From assembly GCA_013365325.1 (NCBI GenBank), contig JABVXV010000118.1:62001-126000 (forward strand): a DNA stretch of 64,000 bases, written 5' to 3'. The DNA comes from Dipetalonema caudispina. Taxonomy: Eukaryota > Nematoda > Chromadorea > Rhabditida > Onchocercidae. Numbering within the stretch: the first letter of the stretch is position 1; each line of letters begins with the position of its first letter. The notes beneath the pieces were generated by a model that saw only the letters and a list, made by a program, of their open reading frames with translations, did not search any database and was not told the DNA's origin. Below, piece by piece: positions 1 through 10,447 of this stretch. Both the position numbers and the translations under genes were made by a program.

Positions 1-112
1 ACTAAACTTTAAAAACTTTCAAGCTCAAGCAGGATTAGATTAGGAGACATATTTAGCACAAAGTACAAAACTTGAGTATTAACAAATTAATGAAATCAGA
101 AACAGAAACAAC

Positions 113-994
113 CTTCTTCGATCCCTAATGTATAGGCGGAATTCTGCAAATTTCTTACATATTCCATTAACTGATCGGCACTAAACTGTCCAAGCTCTAA
201 AAAACAATGCGATAACAACATGTTAAATTGCGTCAGTTTTAAAATTTACAAATGAACCTTCGAAAATATTGATCTTTAGAGACTAGTGAAGGAATCTTAG
301 AACTGATTTAATGTTTAAATTAAACTTCCTTTCCAATATTATTTCGAATAAATATTTTTGTGGCATGCTTACCGTTAACAAGGCGTACATCTTGTGTATC
401 TAGTTCAGTTCGAAAACGGCTTGACCTAAAATCACCAGCAGCTGCCTAAAAAAAACAGTGTAATCCAACAGCACTCTAATATACTACACAGATATAAGTG
501 AAAAACAGATATAAAAGCAGCATTATTCTAAATAAACTGTAATAATTGCTTCTTGACAATGTAAAAATAACTCGCAAATATGATAATATAAGCATCGAGG
601 AGTTATATGAAATCAAATTAAAAATAAGACTAATATGATACACAATATATCACTCATTCAAATGTTTAGAAAAGATGACGATGAAAAGAGTTCCTTAATT
701 AAATTATGGATGTGATATGAAATACTTAAGCAGCCGACAAAATTCATTCTGGGTATCAAGCAAACATTAATTACAACACTATCCTTATATTGTTCAGAAA
801 CATCAACTCATTGGAATCAAGTTGATAACAAGCTAACAAAGAATAATCATAAATCTTACAGTTAATGTTCTATTCATATCCCAAGCACCGGGTACATTCT
901 CTGGGAAAAGTTCAGGTGATTTCCGATGAGCGATATTTTCATTGCAGACAAGATTTGTATTTTTCGCTTTCTCAACCACTTGGTTATCGTCCAT
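113..994 (-). CDS. lin-52: LIN-52, DREAM/MuvB complex subunit (3' end outside window)
   Basis: Three exons on the minus strand are visible: 994-860, 445-373 and 196-113. Phases 0, 1 and 1 join cleanly and the gene continues beyond base 1. The 97 readable residues match the LIN-52 family in order. There is an SPELFPENVPG block near residue 26 (human ASPDLWPEQLPG). An ELGQFSADQLMEYVRNLQN block follows near residue 70 (human ELGSLTTANLMEKVRGLQN), then a YTLGIEE end. LIN-52 is a small scaffold that links the MuvB core to the pocket protein in the DREAM repressor. Residues 15-19 are L-V-C-N-E, a true LxCxE motif, followed by S26-P27 at the position of the human DYRK1A site. The start is the first ATG, 3 nt after a TTTTTTTCAG acceptor at 998-1000 that looks like a trans-splice site. 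The donor at 112 is GTTGTT, unusual but used elsewhere here. Confidence 0.85.
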
Positions 995-1333
995 TTCCTG
1001 AAAAAAAAAGATCCAAAGTGATATCAACAGGTCAGTAAGTGCTAATAAACGAATTGCTAATACATAAATGTATACTCCTAACAATACATTTAGAATATCC
1101 AATGCATAAACTCTTTTTGCAATAATGATAGATCTTTTCCTATCTTTAATTCCAAATGTTTTTTGAATTGGTAATTAAGTAAAAGAACTTTGAAATGGAA
1201 TTATATTTAAATAATATACTGCGACAGCAAACAACATTCAGTAACAATGCCTCAAACCTCACGTGAAGAATCACCAAACCAAAGTCAACAATATACGCAC
1301 GTCAAATCTCACGTAAACTTTGAATGGCTCTCA

Positions 1334-1341
1334 GCGCCAAA
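1334..1341 (-). promoter_or_regulatory. E2F-type site upstream of lin-52
   Basis: The minus strand reads TTTGGCGC, a full match to the E2F consensus TTTSSCGC, about 340 nt upstream of the lin-52 ATG. A TTTGAA (CHR-like) hexamer lies at 1318-1323 on the plus strand. The flanking 1390-1560 is unusually G-rich for this DNA and could be the core promoter. The match is seen in sequence; binding is inferred. Confidence 0.4.
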
Positions 1342-4300
1342 TCCATTCAATGCAAATTACATTATTATGTACGGCTTAATTTTTACCGCTCGGCCCTGAA
1401 TTTTCAAATTCGAAATTGTGGGTGAGTGGGCGTGTGGTCCGTGGAGAGGTATGAGGTTTGTGGAAAGGCTTGGCGTCCGTGAAAAGACGTGTGATCCTTG
1501 TAGGCTTGGTGGGTACTAGATGTGAAACAGTTGCAACGCGTTTATATAAGATTGAAATCCATCACGTGAAAATTTTGGAAAGAAGGCTAGGTTAGATAAC
1601 ACAGGTCAAGCGGTAAGGTCATGAAATGGAAATGCAGAAAAAACGAGGGCCGAAGTATGAGAGTCATATTTACGAGAAAAGTAAATCACTATTGGAATCA
1701 CAGAATAACGTGTCATCTAGACGGGAAGGAACACGTCATAACGGTACCGGTGAGAGTTAATGGTTCCATTAAGGCCTAGGGCACTTTTGATTTCAGGCCA
1801 AGGTGAGAGGTGACACAATTCCTGAAGGGGAATTTCTAGCCATTATGTATTTGGATATGCTTCTACTATGTGATGACAGTGAGATCAATTTTGAACTATG
1901 ACATTGACAGTAAAAATACTTGATAGTCAAAATTCTCTTGTCCTTATCAAATGCATCATTTTTAGTGGAGTTTTTGAGAAAGAAATGACATCTGTCTCTC
2001 TTAGCTAAAATTATTTAAATGAAAGACTGACAGACTTTTTTGGATAAGTTTTTCAAGGACAGAAAGGAGAAGAATCGATCTGTAGTTTTTTTCCACTTTT
2101 CCTAAGTATAATATAACAATGACGGATATGAGTTGTCCTTCCAGAATTCTGAGTCACTAATTTTCCATTTCATTTCCTATTTCAGTTCTCTCAATTTTTG
2201 GTCTTTTATTTTGTTAGAAAAATTATATTTTAATTCTGAAGTTTTAATCATTGTTTTGATCATACTTTAAAAAAGTTGGGAAAGGACTTTTCCCAGACAA
2301 ATGTAAGCATATTTTTGGATCACTTTCATGTCACACGACGGTATAAAACATGCAAGCTTCATATGACAGTTTTTTTCAGTAGAATTTTCTTAAATCATCA
2401 ATCTATCTTTTCAATAAATAAAGCTAGTGATTCCTAATGAAAGCTGGTGTTGTTAATGCACATAGCAGTTTTTGATAGCCATTTTCAGGATTGAGAAAGG
2501 GAAAGTTTCCGGAAGTGTTCAATTTTTATCCGGATTTCAATTTTAAAAAGAAATTCCTGCCAAATTCAGCATAGTAAGCAGCAGAGATTTCCTGCCTAAT
2601 TTTTAGTTTTAACTTATTAATTGGCAGACTAAAAATTTCTAAACTTCACATTAGTTATTAATCCAGTTAATATGAAGAACATTCTATTTCTTCGTACAGT
2701 GTGACTTTCTGTTTACAAGAACATTTGATCGCTTTGATTTGAAAATATCACTTTTCTTGATGATCTTTGTTACCTTTTTTTAATATGATATGTAACATAG
2801 TGTTTTTTAAACAAGAAAGTAAAAATAACGAAAGAAATAAAAGATGCGGATTTACTTGTATGATTAATTTCTTGGAAAATGTTTATGTTTTGCGAGCAGA
2901 AATAAACAGATCGAAAAATAAACAAATTGAAAAGCATACTGTAAAGAGAATGAACGGAATTTTCCGAAAATTCCGAATCATATATTTATTAATAAGCTGT
3001 TTGATTTTCCTATGAATGCCTTTTTGGAAAATGATCGAAAATACAATTGGTTAAATGTGGGTAGTGTAAATTTTTGTATAAAAAAGTGTAGAAAAAACGA
3101 AATAAAAGTATGAAAAAGTTCTTTTTTCGGAAAATTTTAAAATATGTTTTTAAATTTGAGTATATCATAAACGAATTTGTTGAGTAAGAAAATGTCTCTC
3201 AAAGCAAATTTCTTTGCTGAAAGTTTTATGTTAATATGGTTAATGCTTTGGATGCACTTCAAAAATTAGATAAATTTTGAAGAACGACAACAAGATGATA
3301 CATATGTCAGAATAAAGGAAGTTTAGAAGTTATCGGTTAAGTTAAGCCTACTGAGGAATAGTAACAGAAAAATTGCAAAGTAAAACTCTGATATTTATTA
3401 AGAAACTTTAATTAGTTCGTGTACATCATTATCTACAAACAATTTCAAATATTCCAATATTAAAACATTTAATTAGCGCTTATATACTATTGTTCAAGCA
3501 TGAAATATCTGAAAATCTAAGTTTCTCTACAATTCGCTTAATTATATTTCTTGCATTTTATGCTAATAATATCACTGTCTACCAGCTGCTTTCAGTTTTT
3601 ATAACCCAATTTTAAAATCATTCAAACTTGCATATGCGATGAATCGCTTGATTTCTGAATCTAAGTGAAGACTTCTTTATATCATTTCTTTTGGCAGCGT
3701 AATGTAACTTTCACGTAGAAATCTTCATGTAAACAGGTTGAAGTCAATTTTAGAAATAGCTTTCCTGGAAATTTTATTGTCTTCATTTTGTTATTTCTCA
3801 TTAACCTTTAACATTGTAAATTTAACAAAACTTTTCCCTTCTAGTTGAAAACAGTATTTTCTGTTCAATAAAGATGAAATAATTTGAAAAAGATAAATTA
3901 TTTCGTTTATGTTGAACAGAAATACAATAACTGGAAAATCAACAAAGCTTTTTAACTCATTTTGATATTATATATTTCGAATAGAAAACATAAGGAGGAA
4001 TGTTGTCCTGAAATTTTGCAAGAATGCATAATTATTCTTAGAAGGAGAAATCTTTCCAATTCCTATTTTAGCTAATATTTTGTGTCATTGAATGTTAAAA
4101 ACACTAAAAACGATTTGCTGATGCGAAATATGTTTATTTCAAATGTTTAAAATGCAGTATATATTAAAATAAATGCTTATTTCTAGCATAAACATTGGCT
4201 GTAGCTAATCCTTTTCTTAAACATTAGCTATCAGCAAACAATTATCTTCAGGAGTTTAACTACTACGTCATGGAAATAATATAGTTTGTTGCGGTCCTAC

Positions 4301-5344
4301 CTCAATTAATATTTCAGGCTATAACAAACATTTCAGAATTCCATCTTTCTATGCTTATTTATACTCACGTGGAGTAAAAAAGCCTAAATTCATATAAGTG
4401 AGTTCTTAGCTTTCTCAATCCTTATCAGTTCTTGAACTAGGATAACCTTTGGCACTATCGATAGGACGGAGTGATGATGTTGGAAGAATTTTGTCATCAT
4501 TTAAATGAAGTCGGCTTTATTTTTTAAAGCTAGCAATGAGCAAAAATCATTTATTTGATTTCTTTTTCATATTTTTCAGAAAAAATTTCTGATACTACTA
4601 TGCTAAGATTACATAAAGCCACTTTTCACTTAATCCAGTACATCATCTCTCTTATGTGTTGAAAATTTCCCTCTTGTTCAAGTGTGATTTTTGGGAAAGT
4701 AAAGTGGATAAAGAAGAAATGGATCGGGATTTTAGTTGCAATCTATAGTTCAAGATCTTTCTAATAATGATACACCGATAAGAAAAATAGGCTTCAAAAT
4801 CATCGATACATCTTTCCATTTCTCCTTTCTCGCTGCAATTTCAATCTTACGATCAAAAAATGTAACTACATTACAATCATATCTTAATGTAGTTGCATAT
4901 TTCTTTTTTTTTTTCATTTGCAAAAAATAAATTTTTCATATTTTTTACTCTGTGTTGGAGTTGTGAATATCGTTTCATTGTCTTTCCTAGTTCTCAGTTT
5001 ATTAATTACAGTTTAATGAGAAAATGAAAATACTACAGAGTAGGAATTGAACATAGTCAACTGTCGAATTCATCCACTAATCCCTTCGTTCTACTTTATC
5101 TGTGATTATGCAATACACACCTGTGCACTTCCTATCCAACGATGTAAGTTTTAAATTTTCTAATCATACTTTAGGATAATCTCCAAATAACATTTTAAAG
5201 TTAAAATCAATGGATTGAAATGAAAGCTAACAAAATCCTTTCAAGGCTTATAAAAGAGATTTTAGAATTTCCTAATTAATACTTACTCACTGATACACTT
5301 ATTATTTGTTCCCTTATTTACTAAATAAATCATCATTTTTTGGT
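1342..5344. other. Intergenic DNA between lin-52 and the GPCR
   Basis: AT-rich DNA with no exon chain supported on either strand. The open frame at 2767-3015 has no splice context and an AT-driven composition. The only structured element seen is the inverted repeat at 3854-3925. A weaker 15-nt stem lies near 4195-4235. The first 600 nt probably hold the lin-52 promoter. Confidence 0.6.
3854..3925. repeat. Imperfect inverted repeat, pre-miRNA-sized hairpin
   Basis: The left arm 3854-3884 and right arm 3896-3925 pair over about 30 nt around an 11-nt loop. The outer block (ATTT, CTGTTCAA) and inner block (GAAATAATT) are fully complementary, with a bulge and about four mismatches between them. 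Its size and loop would suit a microRNA precursor or a small foldback element. No known mature microRNA was recognised. Confidence 0.4.
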
Positions 5345-8300
5345 ATGCTTCAGGATTCAGATAATGTGAACAATGCAAATTCCAGCTACTGGACAACATT
5401 TGTCGACTATCATCAACGAAACTCACCAAGTTTTCAATTAGAAAAAATTGTAAGATAGTTAAATATCCAACCAGGAATACTTTGTAAAATAGCTTGAGTT
5501 AATTTGACTATTAATCTTAGTTTGAATAATATTTGAAACTATTTGTAACTTTTCATTGAACTCTATCATTCTCTCTTACTTCATACCTCTATAAGGATCG
5601 TTATCTTTCTAATGATCCTGCCTGAAAATCTATCAAGAATAGATTACGTAATTTCTGTTCAAATTTTCTAAAAATTTTTCCATTTAGAATAAGATGTTAT
5701 CAGCAGCTGTGATACTATGTGGTACGTTGGGATTTCTATGTATTATTCTGAATTTGTATGTAATCAGTATCATAATTCGAAATCGAAAAAAGATTCTCAA
5801 GAAAGTCTTTTACGTTTTGGTTCTTCACTGTTCTGTCGTGGATTTCTTACGAGGATGTTGCTTGGTTATTTGGGGCTTACCTCACACTCTTATCAGCAAT
5901 TACACTGCTATATATGATATTTTGCTGATTTTAAAGGTAAGTCATTAAGGAATAAAACTATTTTTATCAGAACATACTGCTGAGTTAACCAAATTAGTAC
6001 ATATTATGACGTTTGGATTGATCAATTAACTCAAATTGATTCGTTTTCAAATTTTCCAGATAAGTCAATTCACTACTATGATATTGCGCTCCTGCAATTT
6101 ACTTACAATTTTTAATTTACTGATATTCACTTGTAATGAATTTACTGTGGTACATTATCCATTGTTTTATAGACATCGCTTCAGACGACGTGCTGTTCTG
6201 ATTTATTTGTTTTTTAGGTAAATTATATTTAAATTCTTTTTATCAGAATTGTGCAGATGTTTCATATGTAACCTTCAAAAGCCATACTTTTCAAAATTTC
6301 AAAAATAGATTGAAAATTTTTAAAAGCTATGTAGAATGTTAAATTTGACAATCATAAAAAAAGTGAGAAATATCATAGTCATACAAATATTTCCAAATAA
6401 CTTTTGGAAATATTTGTAGAACGATGATACTTCTCACTTTAGTACTTCAATCAATTATAGCTCAGTCAATTTGTTCCTTCAAATCATAGATGTAGCTGAC
6501 AAATTTTTATATAATTCTTAACCTTAAGCTAACTGCTATAAAAGCATTCTTCTATCATATCAATGCCCTTTTACCGAAACATTGATATCACCTAAGGAAA
6601 TCATTCACCTTTTCTAACCATTGCAGTTGGTTAATAAGTTTCATACCTGGAGTTGGTCCGTTGGCATTTTCGAATTTTTTCAAATCTTCTTATCCAATTG
6701 TGGTGAGCAACGGTAGTGATCATAATCATAATAAAACATTCTACATCAATAGCACGAGCGGTAATCATTTTCTACGGGAATATTGAAAAATGAAAATTTC
6801 AAAATTCTCTAACATAATAATTTAGAAATGAATACAATAATGAGGAAATGTTACTTATGTATATTATTTTTACGTTTTCATAGAGTTGGAAAATTTTCTG
6901 CATTAGTAATCCATTTGTGATGGATAAAGCGTTATCGGGAAATCAATTATGGTAAGAAGCTTTAGCAGTACTTATAGAAGGACTGCAAATAATTCTGAAA
7001 AAAGTTGCATCGAATCTCTTCAAATATCGAATTCACACACAGATTATTTTACAAATCATTTTTTATTCATTTACTTGTGGAAATAACATCTTAATACTAT
7101 TGAAACAACAAATAATTTTAACAATCAGAGAATTACGAAGACAATTAGATGCAACCGTTTTTGTTCTAATTTTCTTAGATAAACATTTACATTTTCAGAG
7201 CACATAGCAAATCGTCGAACTGCAATAATATTTATTAATATTATGTCAATGTTGGTGATATTTTTCCTCTGCTATTTAAGTTTATTTATTGCGCTGGTAA
7301 TTAAATTCTTTTTTATTTTCGTTAAGGATTTGAAATTCAAATTTGAGCCAAATTTTCACTTTTTTAATTTCTAAGAATCATATTTGAATCCTATCTGAAT
7401 AATGTTGACATTTTCTTGATCTGTTGGGCTATATTCCTTTTATCCAATAATACAGAGAAACTTTGAAATCTTAATCTTGTTCCAGAGAAGGATCAAATTT
7501 ATATTATATGTTTTGATAGTTAAGATTTTCTAGGCTTATACGCTTTTAAACAGTTCTTAAAATTCTGATGCCAATACAGAGGGTATGAGGATGGGATGAA
7601 GTTATAATTCAAGCAACATTGCAAAAGAGAAGATGGTTGTCAATTTCATGAAAGGATGAGCGTCTGTCTCTCTGTAGCAGAATCTCATCATCCGATTAAT
7701 GTAAAAGAATAAATTTTTTAAAAATCATAGGATTTCTCACTTTTAATTGTAATGAAAACCAGCTTAACTAGGAAATTGGAAACTCTAACCAAATTCTGAA
7801 ATGAATTTCTCACATGTTGTGATATTCTGTTTTCAAATTCATCGAAAACTTTCTTTAGTTTTGTTATGGTTCAATAATGTGCACGATACGACGCCTTCGT
7901 AAGGAAAATTTGATGAATGAAAGTAAGTTATCTTATATCGCAAGCCGTAAAGCAAATTAAAATACTGAATTGAAGTAAGGACTTTCTCTACGTAGTGCTC
8001 GATATTTATCTTTTCCTCTATATTGGAATGTGGATGAAAACTGAAAATCAAACCAGGAAATAAATCTATCTTATTTCAGATTTATCTCTCCCATTGCATT
8101 TAAAACGGAATGTTTCAATTCTTAAACTAACTTCGAAGCGAACTGATTCTATGCAATCTCTTCCCAATAGCAATAGCAGGTAATCATCATTTCATAGCTA
8201 CTACTGAATAAAGTTAACTTTAAAAAGATTACATTACAGTAAGAAAAGTCATTGTCACTTGAGAAGTCATCTGATGTACAAACACAAACATCTGATCGTT

Positions 8301-8754
8301 ATTGGTACCATTCTATTCGTTTATATATTATTCCTGCTTCCTTATTCGGGAATTCAGTTGGTGGCAATTCTTCATATTACTAATACCATCGTTGCACCAT
8401 CCCATTTCGCTTTCATTAAATGGAGTCTTCAGGTGAGTGATGCATTAAAAGTAATAATGTCATCAGAACTGATGAAATTCCACGACAATATATCATTTCC
8501 TTTTACTTGCATAGTTTCTGAAAGAAAATCATCGATATGTCACTAATGAACACTTTTACTACCAACTGCACACTTTTTTCTTTTAAATTCATGAATTTAT
8601 AATTATAAAATCAAACTTACAGATTCTCACTGGTATACACGCCGTGTGCCAACCGTTATGCTATTTTCGGATGGCTGAATTCCGTCGGTTAGCTTATCCC
8701 AGTGGGAATACCAAACAACAACGAAGTTTCAACTCACGCTCAATTACAATCTAG
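5345..8754 (+). CDS. Rhodopsin-like seven-transmembrane receptor (GPCR)
   Basis: Exons with matching phase are 5345-5449, 5688-5936, 6060-6217, 6627-6760, 7199-7296, then 8240-8432 and 8623-8754. The N-terminus carries an N-S-S glycosylation site. Transmembrane segments 1-7 follow in order. At the end of TM3, C-N-E-F stands where D-R-Y is usual, followed by VVHYP. TM6 has the LLPY proline and TM7 ends CQPLCYF, close to NPxxY. A short basic tail with several serines ends in TAG. Exon 7199-7296 ends in phase 0 while 8240-8432 needs phase 2. A 23-nt micro-exon at 7678-7700 (Q-N-L-I-I-R-L) closes the frame and gives about 363 residues. An alternative exon at 8080-8179 also feeds 8240 correctly but cannot be entered from 7296. 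The ligand is unknown; a neuropeptide-type receptor is possible. Confidence 0.7.
6360..6440. repeat. Long intronic hairpin with 38-nt arms
   Basis: The arms 6360-6397 and 6403-6440 are reverse complements at 34 of 38 positions, separated by a 5-nt loop. The hairpin lies in the intron 6218-6626 of the GPCR gene. The four mismatches are at arm positions 11, 18, 21 and 22, and the inner 16 bp are perfect. It could be a palindromic element or a precursor of small RNA. The very short loop is unlike most microRNAs. Confidence 0.6.
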
Positions 8755-10447
8755 TAAGGACTTATAAAACTCGATTTATCTTCGAGAATTGTATCATTAA
8801 TTTCATAGGAGAATCTCGTTCTATAATTCTTCTAAAATCTATTGTTGATGTCAAAATGTTGTAAAAATAGACTTGATAGTGTCGTAAATTTTGCATCACA
8901 GTTTGCTTCACTGTGAAAGCATTTGTTTTTTTACAGAAGATGATCATGATTTATAATAATTTACATTTGAGAGAAGTTTGAAAAAATCCCAAACTTTTTA
9001 CAAATTTGTCCTTCGTTTGTCTTTTGCCTCAGATGCAATTAATTATTACGTTGGGAAGATTGTCTTCTGAAGTATCTATACTGAATACTTGTTAATTCTC
9101 CAAACTAACCGAATCAGAAGATGTCTTTGTATTTACGAATTAAAAATTATTTTGATGAAATATATTGTTGAAAATGAAAAGAATTAAAAAGACGTACGTA
9201 AACTAAAAACGTACTTACCAATATTAAAATATGAAAATTTCAGCAATTAGTCTTATCCAATTAAACGTTACCAATTGTAATCCAAATGTGAAGAATCGCT
9301 TTCGACCAAAACATCACTATTAAATTTGAAAGACAGTGAATAGTGAAATAGATTTATGCAGTTTGTTGATGTCATTACTTTATCCAAATAAATGTTACTA
9401 TGCTAAATATGATTCTTCCTTATGCAGGAACCTTTATTATATTGATCTTGAAGATGAGCAATATAAGAGTTACTTAAAGACTATCAGTAAATGATCTCTT
9501 TCAAAAAAGTTCAATTTGAATCTTTATCTATTGAATGCATAAGCCTATCGCTTATCATGACTGTTATCATTTCTACCAATAGTTCGATTCAAATAAACTA
9601 TCGTTAGGATATGATTATGATAGAATAAATCATATTTTAGTGAGTTTGAACATATAATTGAAAGATTGATTAATCAGAGATGAAATAATTATCGAAGGGA
9701 CTAATCGAAATGAAGAATTATTAGCGATGAAAGAGAATACTCAGATTGGTGAAGTGATAACTGACAGGGAAGAACAATTTGAAAGGAATATATCAATGAT
9801 AGGTGAAAGATCAAACTTCCTCAAAATTAACTTAAATATAATTACTATAAAGTTACAGAATCTATAGATGTCACATGTCAACGACATGATAAGCTCTAAG
9901 GGCTTTCCACATAATAAATATTTTAATTTGATCTTGGTCCAAGAGATCCTTGGCTATAACAAAAAAAAAAAAAAGAAAAAAAGAACCTAATAATATCTAT
10001 AATATTCAAATTTTTAAATGCTGAAATTGTCCTAAAGAAGAACAGTCGTAAAGATGCTCCAAAGCCTCTAGGCTTCAGGCTATGATTTTTAGACAATTAA
10101 ATTTAAACAGTTCTAACCTGTTAATCTTTTTGTCTGTTCCAGAATTTTGTTGACAGACAGTACGGTAATACTTATATCGGAAATGTCTTTAACGTTATAA
10201 GGGATAATATTACGTTTCATTATTTCACGTATTTCCACAGCTAATGAAAAGAATATTATGTGTCTGTTCTGTTCCTCTATACGTATCTCACAATTCTCTC
10301 CATGCTATCTTTGTTTCATTGAGATTGTCGAAGAAATGTGGTGGTGGTTGAGCATTTAAATATTTTCATGATTCAGTCAAAATTTCTCCCAAGAATTCTA
10401 TTCTTAGATTTCGAGTTAATTGAAATATCTTATTGCATTTAGTGGTG
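8755..10447. other. Intergenic DNA upstream of the condensin gene
   Basis: No supported gene. There is an A-run at 9960-9974. A TTGCATTTAG acceptor at 10433-10442, just before the next start codon, is a likely trans-splice site. Confidence 0.55.

Noticed and set aside
5035..5100. tRNA-like string (GGAATTGAACATAG and downstream) on the minus strand
   Set aside because: No A-box or acceptor stem could be paired with it.
6884..6951. Candidate GPCR exon reading S-W-K-I-F-C-I-S-N-P
   Set aside because: It has fair splice sites, but its exit phase does not fit the next exon, and the frame that does fit contains a TGA. Skipping it joins 6760 to 7199 exactly.
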